Positions 1 to 13,421 are shown, counted from the stretch's first letter. The stretch: DNA of 64,000 bases from Jannaschia sp. CCS1 (GCF_000013565.1 NC_007802.1:992001-1056000), one strand, 5' to 3'. Numbers and translations are program-made. The notes: generated from the sequence alone by a model not told the origin.

Positions 1-38
1 TGCGCCAGACAAGTCAAAAGAGCGGTTGAGCAAACCCC

Positions 39-1238
39 ATGGCGAGCAGCAGAGAGGGCTCCGGCGCGGCCCGTTTCACGCGACCCACGCAGCAGATCCT
101 GCTGATGTTGATCATCCTTGCCCTTGTGTTGGCGGGGGGCATTTTGGTGTGGCCCCGGGTGCAGGATGTGTTCCTGACCTCCCCCTATCTCAACGGCACA
201 ATCGGGATCGTCTTCGTGGTCGGCGTCTTCGCGACCTTCTTTCAGGTGACGCAGCTGTTCTCCTCGGTCGCGTGGATTGAGCATCTGGCGGGCGGATCGA
301 AGACCGATGAGGATGAGAAACCGCCGCGCCTGCTGGCGGCGATCTCGGGCGTGGCGCGGTTGCGCGGGTCCCGCACACAAGTGACGCCTGCCTCTGCGAA
401 ATCCATCCTTGATAGCGTTGGCGCGCGGATGGAGGAAAGCGGCGACATCACGCGCTACATCGCCAACCTTCTGATTTTCCTCGGCCTTCTGGGCACGTTC
501 TTTGGCCTTGCAACAACAGTGCCCGCGGTGGTGGAGACCATCCGATCCCTGCAACCCACGGATGGGGAAGAAGGGCTGGCCGTGTTCGGGCGCCTTATGG
601 ATGGCTTGGACGACCAGCTTGGGGGCATGGGGACGGCGTTTGCCTCCTCGCTGCTGGGCCTTGCCGGATCCCTCGTGATCGGCCTGTTGGAACTTTATGC
701 GGGCCATGGCCAGAACCGGTTTTATCGGGAGTTGGAGGAATGGCTGGCCTCCATCACCCGCGTATCCTTCTCTGGCGACGGCGACGGGGCCATCGACAAG
801 GCGGCGATCGCCACTGTGCTGGACCATATGGTTGACCAGATGGACACGCTGCAATCGCTATTTTCCCAGTCCGAGACGCGTCGCGCGGCCACCGAACAGC
901 GCGTTCTGACCCTGGCGCAGAGCATTGAGGGCCTGACTGATCGCCTTGGTCCGGGGCAGGTGGCGGCGGTTGAACGGCTGGCCACGGCACAAGATCGTCT
1001 TGCCGCAGCGCTGGACGGTGTGGCTGCGGAGCAGGGGCTTGATGACGAATCCCGCAACAGGTTGCGGTCCATTGACGTGCAATTGTTCAAAATGGCTGAA
1101 GAGATCGGCACCACCCGCGACGCCGAGGTTATGGGGCTGCGCGGGGATCTGGCGCATCTGACCGAAGCCTTGCAAGAACTGACCCGCGCCGCTCGCGCCC
1201 CGGCGCAGGCCCGGGTGCGCCAACGCGGGGACAGCTAG
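39..1238 (+). CDS. MotA/TolQ/ExbB-type proton channel protein
   Basis: A 399-residue inner-membrane protein. I see four hydrophobic segments, at about residues 19-38, 52-73, 140-168 and 196-222. The last two carry the small-residue-rich helices typical of the MotA/TolQ/ExbB family, whose pentamers conduct protons around a dimer of a MotB/TolR/ExbD-type partner. Residues from about 245 onward are charged and probably coiled coil. An in-frame TGA at 27-29 makes the ATG at 39 the first possible start, although no strong ribosome site precedes it. The next gene, 3 bases downstream, supplies the partner (single TM plus OmpA domain), so the two should form one motor. The family call is sound; the process powered (envelope tethering, transport or other) is not known. 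Confidence 0.8.
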   Translation: MASSREGSGAARFTRPTQQILLMLIILALVLAGGILVWPRVQDVFLTSPYLNGTIGIVFVVGVFATFFQVTQLFSSVAWIEHLAGGSKTDEDEKPPRLLAAISGVARLRGSRTQVTPASAKSILDSVGARMEESGDITRYIANLLIFLGLLGTFFGLATTVPAVVETIRSLQPTDGEEGLAVFGRLMDGLDDQLGGMGTAFASSLLGLAGSLVIGLLELYAGHGQNRFYRELEEWLASITRVSFSGDGDGAIDKAAIATVLDHMVDQMDTLQSLFSQSETRRAATEQRVLTLAQSIEGLTDRLGPGQVAAVERLATAQDRLAAALDGVAAEQGLDDESRNRLRSIDVQLFKMAEEIGTTRDAEVMGLRGDLAHLTEALQELTRAARAPAQARVRQRGDS

Positions 1239-1241
1239 GCC

Positions 1242-3641
1242 ATGGCCTTTCACCGCAAAGCCAAACAGGGGATGTCCGGAGCCATCTGGCCCGGTTTTGT
1301 GGATGCCATCACGGCGCTGCTGATGGTGATGATTTTCGTGCTGACGATTTTCATGGTCATGCAATACGTCCTCTCGGAAGAGATCAGCACCCAAGACGAT
1401 GAGCTGAATTCGCTGACGGCCCAGGTGAACCAATTGGCTGAGGCTTTGGGCCTTGAAGAAGCGCGGGCCGGGCAGTTGGAATCCCGTGTCGCGACGCTGT
1501 CGGGGTCGTTGTCCGAGGCCGAAACCCAGGCCGCTGCGCAGGACGCATTGATCGCCAGTTTGACCGCCGAAAGTGCCGCGCAATCCGCCCGGATCGTGGC
1601 GTTCGAGGAACAGGTCGCGGGCCTTTTGGCCCAGAACTCCGAACTGGCAACAGGCCGGGCGGAAACGGAGGCCGAACTGGCCGAGGCAATGTCTCAGGCG
1701 GAGGCGTTGAACCTCGCCTTGGCCACGGCACGCTCGGAGATTGATGAAGCATCCGAGGCGGCGCGCCTGGCCGCTGCCCGCCGCGAGGCAATGGAGGCCC
1801 TGATCGCCGATCTGGAAGCCGAAAGCACGGCGCGCGACGCGTCCCTGTCCGATGCGCTGGCCGCATTGGCGACGTCTTCGTCTGAATTGGAGGCCCGCCA
1901 GACCGCTCTGACACAGGCCCTGACAGCCCTTGCAAGCGCCGAGACACGCAACGCGCAACTGGCTGGAACTTTGATTGAGCGGGACCGGTCCCTGTCCGAT
2001 GCCCTTGCCGCTTTGGCCAGCGGTGACGAGCGGGCGGAGGAACTTCTCGCGCGTCTTCAAGAGGTTGAGAGTGATTTGTCAGACGCGGACGTGGCACGCC
2101 TGGCTGAAGTGGCGGCAGCGGAAGCCCTGCGCGAACGTCTGGCCGGTGTCGAAGAAGATCTGACGCAGGAGGAGGCCGCGCGCCTTGCAGAACGCGCCGC
2201 CGCTGAAGCCTTGCGCGCCCGTCTGGGCGATGTGGAAACGGCGCTGTCCGAGGAAGAAGCCGCCCGTTTGGCTGAGGCTGCGGCGGCGGCCGCCTTGCGG
2301 ACCCAATTGGGCGAAGCGACTGCTGCGCTGTCCGAGGAAGAGGCGGCGCGCCTTGCGGAAGCGGCGGCGGCGGAGGCCCTTCGTCAGCGTCTTGAAAACG
2401 CCGATGCCGAGTTGACGGCGATGTCACTGGCCCTCGAAGAACAACGTCAGCGCGCCGAAGAAACGCTGACGTTGCTTGCGGCGGCTGATGCCGCGCGCGA
2501 TGATCTGGCCACGCGACTGGCGGGCGCGTTGGCGCGTGCCGAAAGCGGGCAGGGGGAGGCCGCGTCGCTGGCCGATGCGCTTGCGGCGGCGGAGTTGCAG
2601 TTGGACCGTGCCGAGGCGGCGCTTTCAACCCAAACCACTGAAATGACGGATCTGGAGCGGCAGTTGGCACTCGTGCTGTCCCGTCTGGAAAGCGCGGAGG
2701 CCAGTGCCGCCGCCCGTGTCGCAGAATTGGAGGCGACGATTGCGGCCTCTGAAACGCAAGCCTCGGAAGCGGCGTCGGTGGCGTCTGATCTGACGGCTCT
2801 TGAGGCGCAATTGGCCGCCGCGCTCGCCGCCCGCCAGACAACGGATGCCGCCTTGGCGGACGCATTAACGGAAGCAGAAACCCGCGAGACGCTTTTGGCG
2901 CAGGCCAATATTGAGCTTGCCGAGGCCGAGACGCAGTCCGAGCAAAGCGCGCGGCAGGTTGCGCTTTTGAATGAACAGGTTGCCGCGCTTCGGGCGCAGT
3001 TGGGATCCCTGCAATCGTTGCTCTCACTGTCGGAAGATCGCGATGAAGAGGCGCAGGTCCAGATTCAGGCGCTTGGCTCTCGCTTGAACACAGCGCTCGC
3101 GCAGCTTGCCGCGGAAGAGCGGACCCGTGCTGAACTGGAAGCGGCGGAGGTGGAGAGGCTGGCCGCTGAGGCCCAGGAACTGGAACGCTACCGGTCTGAA
3201 TTCTTTGGCCGTTTGCGCGAGTTGTTGGAGGGCCGGGACGGTGTGCGGATCGAAGGCGACCGCTTCGTCTTTTCGTCTGAGGTGTTGTTTGAGGTTGGCT
3301 CCGCTGACTTGGCGACGGAAGGTCTGGCACAGATCGAAAACGTGGCAGCCCTCCTTCTGGAAATCGCGGTAGACATCCCCGAGGCAATTGACTGGATCAT
3401 CCGCGTTGACGGTCATACCGACGACCAGCAGCTGCGCGAAGGCGCGACCTATGCCAATAATTGGGAGCTCAGCCAGGCGCGCGCGCTGGCTGTCGTGCTT
3501 TACATGAGCGAGGAACTGGGCATTCCGCCAAGGCGCCTGGCGGCTACCGGTTTCGGGGAACACCGCCCGATTGCGCCGAACGATACGGATGAAGGCCAGG
3601 CCGCCAATCGCCGGATTGAGTTAAAGCTGACCGAGCGTTGA
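1242..3641 (+). CDS. MotB-like inner-membrane OmpA-domain protein with long coiled coil
   Basis: A 799-residue partner of the upstream channel protein. It has a short cytoplasmic N-terminus and one TM helix at about 18-44 containing an acidic residue, D21, in the context GFVDAITALLM; this matches the proton-carrying Asp of MotB and TolR. Residues 45 to about 660 are almost uninterrupted Ala/Glu/Leu/Arg-rich coiled coil. Residues about 665-799 form an OmpA-type peptidoglycan-binding domain, with VDGHTDD, the LSQARA helix and NRRIEL near the end. The coiled coil could span much of the periplasm. Four tandem 28-residue repeats lie at bases 2085-2420. The start has a GGGGA ribosome site and follows the previous stop by 3 bases. 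Annotation pipelines usually call such proteins peptidoglycan-binding or OmpA family. Confidence 0.82.
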   Translation: MAFHRKAKQGMSGAIWPGFVDAITALLMVMIFVLTIFMVMQYVLSEEISTQDDELNSLTAQVNQLAEALGLEEARAGQLESRVATLSGSLSEAETQAAAQDALIASLTAESAAQSARIVAFEEQVAGLLAQNSELATGRAETEAELAEAMSQAEALNLALATARSEIDEASEAARLAAARREAMEALIADLEAESTARDASLSDALAALATSSSELEARQTALTQALTALASAETRNAQLAGTLIERDRSLSDALAALASGDERAEELLARLQEVESDLSDADVARLAEVAAAEALRERLAGVEEDLTQEEAARLAERAAAEALRARLGDVETALSEEEAARLAEAAAAAALRTQLGEATAALSEEEAARLAEAAAAEALRQRLENADAELTAMSLALEEQRQRAEETLTLLAAADAARDDLATRLAGALARAESGQGEAASLADALAAAELQLDRAEAALSTQTTEMTDLERQLALVLSRLESAEASAAARVAELEATIAASETQASEAASVASDLTALEAQLAAALAARQTTDAALADALTEAETRETLLAQANIELAEAETQSEQSARQVALLNEQVAALRAQLGSLQSLLSLSEDRDEEAQVQIQALGSRLNTALAQLAAEERTRAELEAAEVERLAAEAQELERYRSEFFGRLRELLEGRDGVRIEGDRFVFSSEVLFEVGSADLATEGLAQIENVAALLLEIAVDIPEAIDWIIRVDGHTDDQQLREGATYANNWELSQARALAVVLYMSEELGIPPRRLAATGFGEHRPIAPNDTDEGQAANRRIELKLTER
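2085..2420 (+). repeat. Four in-frame 84-bp tandem repeats inside the coiled-coil gene
   Basis: Units at 2085-2168, 2169-2252, 2253-2336 and 2337-2420 each encode 28 residues (four heptads) with the core EEAARLAEAAAAEALR. Copies 2 to 4 are the most alike. They lengthen the periplasmic coiled coil without breaking the heptad register. Confidence 0.85.
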
Positions 3642-3810
3642 TATCGCGGAGATGTTGCACTTTTCGCAGACAAGTCGGTCTTTGACGCGATGCTTTTGGT
3701 TGGGCTAGGTATCGGACTTGTGTCGCGTCGACGGACTGGACCGCAGGTGAGCGACCCTGGACAGTGGTTTGATGTTCGCCCGGAAAGTTCTGGCCGTTCA
3801 CTGTAATCTG

Positions 3811-3846
3811 CAAAAAGAAAGGGCCGGGGAAATCGTCCCCAGCCCT
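3811..3846 (-). terminator. Rho-independent terminator of clpA
   Basis: Read on the minus strand, an 11-bp stem (3836-3846 with 3820-3830, one G-U pair) with a 5-base loop is followed by the T-rich tract TTCTTTTT at 3812-3819. It lies 27 bases beyond the clpA stop. The 3642-3810 stretch before it holds no gene I can support. Confidence 0.8.
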
Positions 3847-3873
3847 CTCAATAAGTAAGATACCAAGACGCGA

Positions 3874-6207
3874 TCAGTCTGCGGTCAGAAGCGGCGGCTT
3901 CTTCTTGGGAGAGAGGCGCGGGCTTCCCGCCTCCTCCACGCGCAGATCGATTTTGCCGTCTTTCACTCCGACCTGGACGTTGCCACCTTTGGCCAGTTTC
4001 CCGAACAACAGCTCCTCCGCGAGGGGCTTTTTGATATGTTCCTGGATCACGCGACCCAGTGGCCGTGCGCCCATGCGGTCGTCATATCCTTTGTCAGCCA
4101 GCCATTCGGCTGCGGGCTTGGTGAGCTCGATCGTGACGTTGCGGTCCATCAGTTGCGCTTCCAGCTGAAGCACGAACTTCTCGACCACCTGCAGGATCAC
4201 CTCTTTCGGGAGCGGCCCGAAGGAGATCACCGCATCCAGCCGGTTGCGGAATTCCGGTGTGAAGGTCCGCTCGATCGCGGCCGTATCCTCACCCTCCCGA
4301 CGGTCACGGTTGAAGCCGATGGCTGCCTTCGCTTGCTCCGCCGCACCTGCGTTGGAGGTCATGATCAAAACCACGTTCCGGAAGTCGACGGAGCGTCCGT
4401 TATGATCCGTCAGAGTGCCGTGGTCCATGACCTGCAACAGGATGTTGAAGACATCCGGGTGCGCCTTCTCGATCTCATCCAGCAGCAACACGCAATGGGG
4501 ATGCTGGTCGATGCCATCGGTCAGAAGACCGCCCTGGTCAAAGCCGACATAGCCCGGAGGGGCACCGATCAAACGCGAGACCGCGTGCTTTTCCATGTAC
4601 TCGGACATGTCGAACCGGATCAGTTCCACGCCAAGGGTGTCTGCCAATTGCTTGGCAACCTCGGTCTTACCCACACCGGTGGGACCGGCGAACAGGTAGT
4701 TGCCGATGGGCTTTTCAGGCTCCCTCAGGCCGGCACGGGCCAGCTTGATGGACGAGGCCAAAGCCTCAATCGCCTTGTCCTGACCGAAGACGACACGCTT
4801 CAGTGACACCTCCAGGTCTTTCAGAACAATCGCATCATCCTTGGACACGGTTTTGGGCGGAATGCGGGCGATCTTGGCCACCACGTCTTCCACTTCTTTG
4901 GTGCCGATGGTTTTGCGCCGTTTGCTCTCCACCACCAGATGCTGCGCCGCACCGGCTTCGTCGATCACGTCGATGGCGCTGTCGGGCAATTTGCGGTCAT
5001 TGATGTAGCGCGAGGCCAGTTCGACCGACGTCTTGATCGCATCGGCCGTGTATTTCACCGAATGATGCTCCTCAAAATACGGCTTCAGGCCCTTGAGGAT
5101 TTTCACCGCGTCATCAACCGAAGGCTCCTCCACATCGATCTTCTGGAAGCGCCGCGACAGGGCGCGGTCCTTCTCGAAGTGCTGGCGGAATTCCTTGTAG
5201 GTGGTGGAGCCCATGCAGCGCAGACCGCCGCCCTGCAACGCAGGCTTCAGCAGGTTGGAGGCATCCATTGCCCCACCAGACGTCGCACCGGCACCGATCA
5301 CGGTGTGGATCTCGTCGATGAATAGAACAGCGTCAGGATGGTCTTCCAGCTCTTTGACGACAGCTTTCAGGCGTTCCTCGAAGTCACCGCGATAGCGGGT
5401 GCCGGCGAGCAACGCGCCCATGTCGAGGGAGAAGATGGTGGCATTTTCCAGCACCTCGGGGGTCTCGCCTTCAACAATCTTCTTCGCCAAGCCTTCCGCG
5501 ATTGCGGTTTTGCCCACGCCGGGATCACCCACCAGAAGCGGGTTGTTCTTGCGGCGGCGGCACAGGACCTGAATGCACCGCTCCACTTCCGAGGCGCGAC
5601 CGATCAGGGGATCTACATCCCCCTTGGTCGCCTTGGCATTCAGATCGACGCAATATTTGGAAAGGGCGGATTCCTTCTCCTCCCCGCCCGCATCGTCCTG
5701 AACGTTAGGCGTGACTTGCTCGTCGTCTTCGGCCCCGGTCACGGGACGCGCTTCGCCATAGCTGGGGTCTTTGGCGACCCCGTGGGCGATAAAGTTGACG
5801 GCGTCGTAGCGCGTCATGTCCTGCTCTTGCAGGAAATAGGCGGCATTGCTCTCCCGCTCCGCAAAGATGGCGACGAGCACGTTGGCGCCTGTCACTTCGG
5901 TCCGGCCCGAGGATTGAACGTGAATGGCGGCGCGTTGGATCACGCGCTGGAAGGCGGCCGTTGGTACAGCCTCCGATCCTTCGACATCCGTTTCAAGTGT
6001 CGAAAGATCATCATCGATGAACTTCGACAGGGTGTCCCGCAACACTTCGATATCGACCGAGCAGGCCTTCATGACCTTTTGTGCGTCGGGCTCATCAATG
6101 AGTGCAAGAAGCAGGTGTTCCAGGGTCGCCAATTCATGACGACGCGCGTTGGCGTTGGCCAGCGCGGCGTGGATGGCCTGTTCCAGTGTGTTCGAAAAAG
6201 ACGGCAC
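3874..6207 (-). CDS. clpA: ATP-dependent Clp protease ATP-binding subunit ClpA
   Basis: ClpA is the hexameric AAA+ unfoldase that feeds substrates, including N-degron proteins handed over by ClpS, to ClpP in the cytoplasm. The 777-residue protein has the double Clp-N repeat (about 1-145), a first AAA+ domain with Walker A GDPGVGKT (227-234), a second with GPTGVGKT, and an IGF loop for docking ClpP. I chose the GTG at 6205-6207 because AAAGGAG sits 8 bases upstream of it. The ATG at 6231 would place that ribosome site inside the gene. No clpS is adjacent; gloB lies upstream. A terminator follows the stop. Confidence 0.95.
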   Translation of the reverse strand: MPSFSNTLEQAIHAALANANARRHELATLEHLLLALIDEPDAQKVMKACSVDIEVLRDTLSKFIDDDLSTLETDVEGSEAVPTAAFQRVIQRAAIHVQSSGRTEVTGANVLVAIFAERESNAAYFLQEQDMTRYDAVNFIAHGVAKDPSYGEARPVTGAEDDEQVTPNVQDDAGGEEKESALSKYCVDLNAKATKGDVDPLIGRASEVERCIQVLCRRRKNNPLLVGDPGVGKTAIAEGLAKKIVEGETPEVLENATIFSLDMGALLAGTRYRGDFEERLKAVVKELEDHPDAVLFIDEIHTVIGAGATSGGAMDASNLLKPALQGGGLRCMGSTTYKEFRQHFEKDRALSRRFQKIDVEEPSVDDAVKILKGLKPYFEEHHSVKYTADAIKTSVELASRYINDRKLPDSAIDVIDEAGAAQHLVVESKRRKTIGTKEVEDVVAKIARIPPKTVSKDDAIVLKDLEVSLKRVVFGQDKAIEALASSIKLARAGLREPEKPIGNYLFAGPTGVGKTEVAKQLADTLGVELIRFDMSEYMEKHAVSRLIGAPPGYVGFDQGGLLTDGIDQHPHCVLLLDEIEKAHPDVFNILLQVMDHGTLTDHNGRSVDFRNVVLIMTSNAGAAEQAKAAIGFNRDRREGEDTAAIERTFTPEFRNRLDAVISFGPLPKEVILQVVEKFVLQLEAQLMDRNVTIELTKPAAEWLADKGYDDRMGARPLGRVIQEHIKKPLAEELLFGKLAKGGNVQVGVKDGKIDLRVEEAGSPRLSPKKKPPLLTAD

Positions 6208-6339
6208 TATCTGTGCTCCTTTCGTCTGCATCGAGGGCTGCTAGCGTCCACTCGATGGTGGCCTCATAATGTTAAATTTTGCTTTCCACCGCCGGGTTTC
6301 AAGCAAATTCGCATCACCACTGTGTGTTTCCGAGGCACT

Positions 6340-6353
6340 TTGAGCATGCTCAA
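6340..6353. promoter_or_regulatory. Perfect palindrome with TTGA-N6-TCAA, Crp/Fnr-type box candidate
   Basis: TTGAGCATGCTCAA is a perfect 14-bp palindrome with the TTGA-N6-TCAA core of Crp/Fnr-family sites (FNR consensus TTGAT-N4-ATCAA). A further half-site, TTGAGCA, starts at 6356. It lies 133-146 bases upstream of the clpA start and beyond the gloB stop. Binding is inferred from the pattern only. Confidence 0.4.
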
Positions 6354-6404
6354 GGTTGAGCAGGGGTCTAATGCCCTGAAAACGCGTACTTAAAAGATTA
6401 ACGC

Positions 6405-7175
6405 TCAGAAGCTGTCTTTTTGGGCACGGATGCGGGTGAAAACGTCGACGGGATCTGCGCCCTCCATATCGAGAGGCGCGGCAACGGTCGGCGCGTCTGC
6501 GCGCAGGAACGGATTGGTGGCCAATTCCTCGGCCAGGGTGGAGGGAACGGTGGGCTGACCCGCCGCCCGAGCAGCGGTGATACGCTCGACCCGAAAGATA
6601 AGGTCTGGATTGTCCGGTTCAATGGTTAATGCAAACCGCGCATTCGACGCGGTATATTCGTGGCCGGAACACACAAGCGTCCCGGGCGGCAGCATTTTCA
6701 GCTTCTCAAGGGAGCCATGCATCTGCGCGGGCGTGCCTTCAAAGAGGCGCCCACACCCCAGAGCCATCAGGCTGTCTGCCGTGAAAACTGCGGTCGCGGC
6801 GGGAAAGTGGAAGGCCACATGGCCCACCGTGTGGCCGGAGACATCCATGACGTCGCCCTCCAGCGCGCCGATGCGGATTGTATCGCCCTCCGCCAATGCG
6901 TGATCAAGCGGGGGCAGGCGATGGGCGTCAGCTGCCGCGCCCCAGACCTTCGCGCCGGTGGCCTCCACAAGGGCGGGCACGCCGTCGATGTGGTCCCAAT
7001 GATGGTGGGTGAGAAGAATGTCGGTCAATGTCCAGCCCTGCGCCCCCAAAGCGGCCTGGATCGGGGCGGCGTCCGGCACGTCGATGCAGGCGGTGGCCCC
7101 GGTAGAGGGGTCGTGCAGCAGGAAGGCGTAGTTGTCCTGAAGGCAGGGAATGGTGATGATCTGCGGATCGGCCAT
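6405..7175 (-). CDS. gloB: Hydroxyacylglutathione hydrolase (glyoxalase II)
   Basis: This enzyme hydrolyses S-lactoylglutathione to D-lactate and glutathione, the second step of methylglyoxal detoxification. The 256-residue protein has the metallo-beta-lactamase zinc signature THHHWDH at 56-62, then SGHTVGH, FTADSL and CSGHEYT, which carry further metal ligands and glutathione contacts. Length is normal for the family. The start at 7175 follows GAAGGGA; an open frame extends upstream but would run into the divergent methyltransferase gene. The glyoxalase I partner (gloA) is 53 kb away at 60388. Confidence 0.94.
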   Translation of the reverse strand: MADPQIITIPCLQDNYAFLLHDPSTGATACIDVPDAAPIQAALGAQGWTLTDILLTHHHWDHIDGVPALVEATGAKVWGAAADAHRLPPLDHALAEGDTIRIGALEGDVMDVSGHTVGHVAFHFPAATAVFTADSLMALGCGRLFEGTPAQMHGSLEKLKMLPPGTLVCSGHEYTASNARFALTIEPDNPDLIFRVERITAARAAGQPTVPSTLAEELATNPFLRADAPTVAAPLDMEGADPVDVFTRIRAQKDSF

Positions 7176-7249
7176 GGTCTTTGTCCCTTCAATGGCTACG
7201 TTAGGACCAAGCCTGCGCCCCTTGGCGCATGTATGCAACAGGAAGTCGG

Positions 7250-8011
7250 ATGCATCTGGACGTCGTAGATCTGCGCCAGTTCTATTACCGCACACCGCTG
7301 GGGCGTATTGCCCAGAAAGCGGTGCGCGAACGGGTGGTGGAGATGTGGCCCAATGCAAAGGGCGAAACGGTCGTGGGCTTCGGCTTCGCGGTGCCCCTGC
7401 TGCGGCCCTATCTGGCCGAGGCACGGCGGGTCATCGGGGTCATGCCGGCGGAACAGGGTGTGATGCCCTGGCCTGCGGGTCTGGATAATGTCTCGCTGCT
7501 GTGCCGGGAGGGGCTTTGGCCGATCCAGACTGGGCAGGCCGACAAACTGATCTGCCTGCATGGGTTGGAGACGTCAGAACATCCGGCCTCTGTGTTGGAT
7601 GAATGTCAGCGGGCTCTGGCCCCGGGCGGGCGGGCGATGTTCATCGTACCCAACCGCACAGGTCTGTGGGCGCGGCGCGACGGGACGCCCTTTGGTTTCG
7701 GGCGACCGTACTCGCTGGGACAGTTGGAAGCGCAGCTGGAGGCGTTTGACTTCATCCCCGAGCGGCATTCAGCGGCCCTGTTCGCACCGCCCTTCGTCAA
7801 GCGGTTCTGGCTGCAATCTGCTGATATGCTGGAGCGGGTGGGCACGAAGTTCAGCCCCTCACGCGCGGGCGGGGTGATCATTATAGAGGCGTCCAAGCGC
7901 ATCCCGGCGCGCCGCAAACCGGGGCTGGCCGAACGTGTTCGCCGCCCCCTGCGGGTGTTGGAGGGCAACCCGCAGCCCGTCGGCGTATCCGGCATGAGAG
8001 GGCGGCGGTGA
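7250..8011 (+). CDS. Class I SAM-dependent methyltransferase-like protein
   Basis: A 253-residue cytoplasmic protein. The N-terminal third reads as a degenerate class I SAM-binding fold, with a [11 protein letters not shown] glycine-containing loop at about 39-50. A conserved middle section follows ([15 protein letters not shown], resembling the post-motif strand of methyltransferases). The substrate is unknown. I chose the ATG at 7250 because AGGAAG precedes it by 4 bases; an ATG at 7229 is possible. The gene is divergent from gloB and overlaps the next gene by 4 bases, so those two are probably co-expressed. Confidence 0.75.
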   Translation: MHLDVVDLRQFYYRTPLGRIAQKAVRERVVEMWPNAKGETVVGFGFAVPLLRPYLAEARRVIGVMPAEQGVMPWPAGLDNVSLLCREGLWPIQTGQADKLICLHGLETSEHPASVLDECQRALAPGGRAMFIVPNRTGLWARRDGTPFGFGRPYSLGQLEAQLEAFDFIPERHSAALFAPPFVKRFWLQSADMLERVGTKFSPSRAGGVIIIEASKRIPARRKPGLAERVRRPLRVLEGNPQPVGVSGMRGRR

Positions 8012-8544
8012 TCTGCATCCCGTATTTCAGTGGCGCCGGGCACACCGCGTTACTGGCGCGCGCAATCGCGGAGGGTGCGCAGGAGGCGCATGTGATGGAT
8101 ATCACGACGTTGGCGACCAAGGATTGGGACGCGCTCGACCGGGCATCGGTGATTGTCTTTGGTGCGCCGACCTACATGGGATCAACCGCCGCGCGCTTTG
8201 ATCAATTTCTGGAAGAGGCCGCCGCCACGCGCTGGGATACGGGCCGTTGGCGCGACAAGCTGGCCGGTGGGTTCACGGTCGCCAGCCACGGATCGGGCGA
8301 CAAGGGCGTCGCCTTGCAGCGGATCAACACCTATGCCGCACAGATGGGGATGGTCTGGGTCGGACAGGCCGAGATCGGCGCGCCGGTGAAACCGGACCGT
8401 GCGGGGATCAACCGCGATGGGTCCTGGTTGGGCCTGATGGCCACGTCGTCGCGCGACAAAAGTGTGATGGTGGAGAATGGCGATCTGGAGACCGCGCGGC
8501 ACTATGGCGCGCGCCTTGCGATGGCTGCGCGCCGTTGGGGCTGA
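8008..8544 (+). CDS. Flavodoxin-fold NAD(P)H-dependent oxidoreductase
   Basis: A 178-residue flavodoxin-like protein of the WrbA/NQO-related group. The N-terminal strand and phosphate-binding loop read [18 protein letters not shown], and the second FMN loop reads [17 protein letters not shown]. It probably reduces quinones or FMN using NAD(P)H. The GTG start overlaps the methyltransferase stop in a GTGA junction, which implies translational coupling. The exact substrate cannot be read from sequence. Confidence 0.8.
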   Translation: MICIPYFSGAGHTALLARAIAEGAQEAHVMDITTLATKDWDALDRASVIVFGAPTYMGSTAARFDQFLEEAAATRWDTGRWRDKLAGGFTVASHGSGDKGVALQRINTYAAQMGMVWVGQAEIGAPVKPDRAGINRDGSWLGLMATSSRDKSVMVENGDLETARHYGARLAMAARRWG

Positions 8545-8849
8545 ACGGGCCCTGATCTGTGCAAAAATGGAGGGTTCCGACACGCAATCCGCCAAGAATC
8601 GCACGATTGGAGGCCTGAAAATGCACGGGCAAAGCGCCGCATCGCAGCAAGATACGTCTAAGGTGCTGATATGTATTGATTTTCAACCTAAGCGGAGGCT
8701 GGTCAGGATGGTTGCAGCATTGCAAACCCTCTGCTACACCGCGCTCGATTTACCGGGGAACGGGCGGATGTATGCCGCCCTGACACGACCAGATACGGGA
8801 TGGCACACAGCCTTTTCCGAGAGAATGTCGTGCAACTGAAAGGGTTGAT
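8545..8849. other. 305-bp intergenic region upstream of the ATP synthase operon
   Basis: No gene is supported here. Short open frames exist but lack ribosome sites and codon structure. The only notable signal is the promoter candidate at 8712-8740. The last bases carry AAAGGG, 5 bases before the atpH GTG. Confidence 0.6.
8712..8740 (+). promoter_or_regulatory. Candidate sigma-70 promoter of atpHAGDC
   Basis: TTGCAG at 8712-8717 and TACACC at 8735-8740 are spaced by 17 bases, about 110 bases upstream of atpH. The -35 matches well and the -10 is weak but of a form common in GC-rich alphaproteobacteria. This is read by eye only. Confidence 0.4.
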
Positions 8850-9409
8850 GTGAGCGAACCTGCTTCAATCTCGACCGGCATCGCCGCGCGCTATGCGACC
8901 GCGATGTTTGAGCTGGCCGAGGAGGCCAAAGCGCTTCCTGCCTTGGAAAAGGATGTCGATGCGTTGGACGCGGCCTTGTCCGAGAGCGCGGATTTGCGCG
9001 ATCTGATCCACTCACCGATCTATGGCCGCGATGAGGCGTCCGCCGCAATCGGCGGTGTGGCCGACGCGATGAAGCTACAGGACATGACCGGCAACACGCT
9101 GCGGCTGATGGCGTCCAAGCGCCGCCTGTTCGTGCTGCCTGCGCTGCTGTCCGAGCTGCGCGAGCGTATCGCCGACCACAAGGGCGAAGTAACGGCAGAG
9201 GTGACCTCGGCCAAGGCGCTGACGAAAACGCAACTGGACAAGCTGACCAAGTCGCTCAAGGCGCAGGTGGGCAAGACCGTGACCGTAAAAGAGACCGTGG
9301 ATGAGAACATCATCGGCGGTCTTATTGTTAAAATTGGCTCGAAGATGATCGACACCTCGGTCCGCTCCAAGCTGAACGCACTCCAGAATACCATGAAAGA
9401 GGTCGGATA

Positions 9410-9410
<1 letters not shown>
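8850..9410 (+). CDS. atpH: F0F1 ATP synthase subunit delta
   Basis: Subunit delta (OSCP) is the peripheral-stalk cap joining the F1 head to subunit b. The 186-residue length is normal. The N-terminal helical domain ([10 protein letters not shown]) and the C-terminal conserved stretch [20 protein letters not shown] identify it. Translation starts at GTG 8850 after AAAGGG. It opens the five-gene F1 operon and overlaps atpA by one base. F0 genes are not in the window, as expected for alphaproteobacteria where they form a separate cluster. Confidence 0.95.
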
Positions 9411-10948
<1,538 letters not shown>

Positions 10949-10960
10949 GGGAGATTTGGC

Positions 10961-13293
<2,333 letters not shown>

Positions 13294-13310
13294 TCTAAGC
13301 GGGCCGCCAG

Positions 13311-13393
13311 CCCGCCCTGCCTCCCCTCCCGTCCACCTAGGATGCCAAATCCGACGGTGGACCCCTGGTGGACGGGAGGGGAGGCGGGGCGGG
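13311..13393 (+). repeat. 27-bp-stem inverted repeat between atpD and atpC
   Basis: Arms 13311-13337 and 13367-13393 are reverse complements over 27 positions with one T/G mismatch, which would be a G-U pair in RNA. The loop is 29 bases. Inside the loop, GGTGGAC at 13356-13362 can instead pair with GTCCACC at 13331-13337, giving an alternative smaller hairpin. No T-tract follows, so it is not a standard terminator; atpC begins 28 bases later. It may set RNA stability, processing or partial attenuation within the operon. Confidence 0.9.
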
Positions 13394-13421
13394 TGGTGTA
13401 ACAAAAGAATCGGAGGCCGAT

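Noticed and set aside
1384-3387. A 667-codon antisense frame opposite the coiled-coil gene
   Set aside because: It is Pro/Arg-rich, a mirror of Ala/Glu codon bias on the real strand, with no ribosome site.
39-3641. The motor pair as a Zorya-type phage defence system
   Set aside because: The A protein has no long tail, and the genes after it (clpA, gloB) are housekeeping; no ZorC, ZorD or ZorE-like gene is seen. Upstream sequence is missing, so it is kept as a finding with caution.
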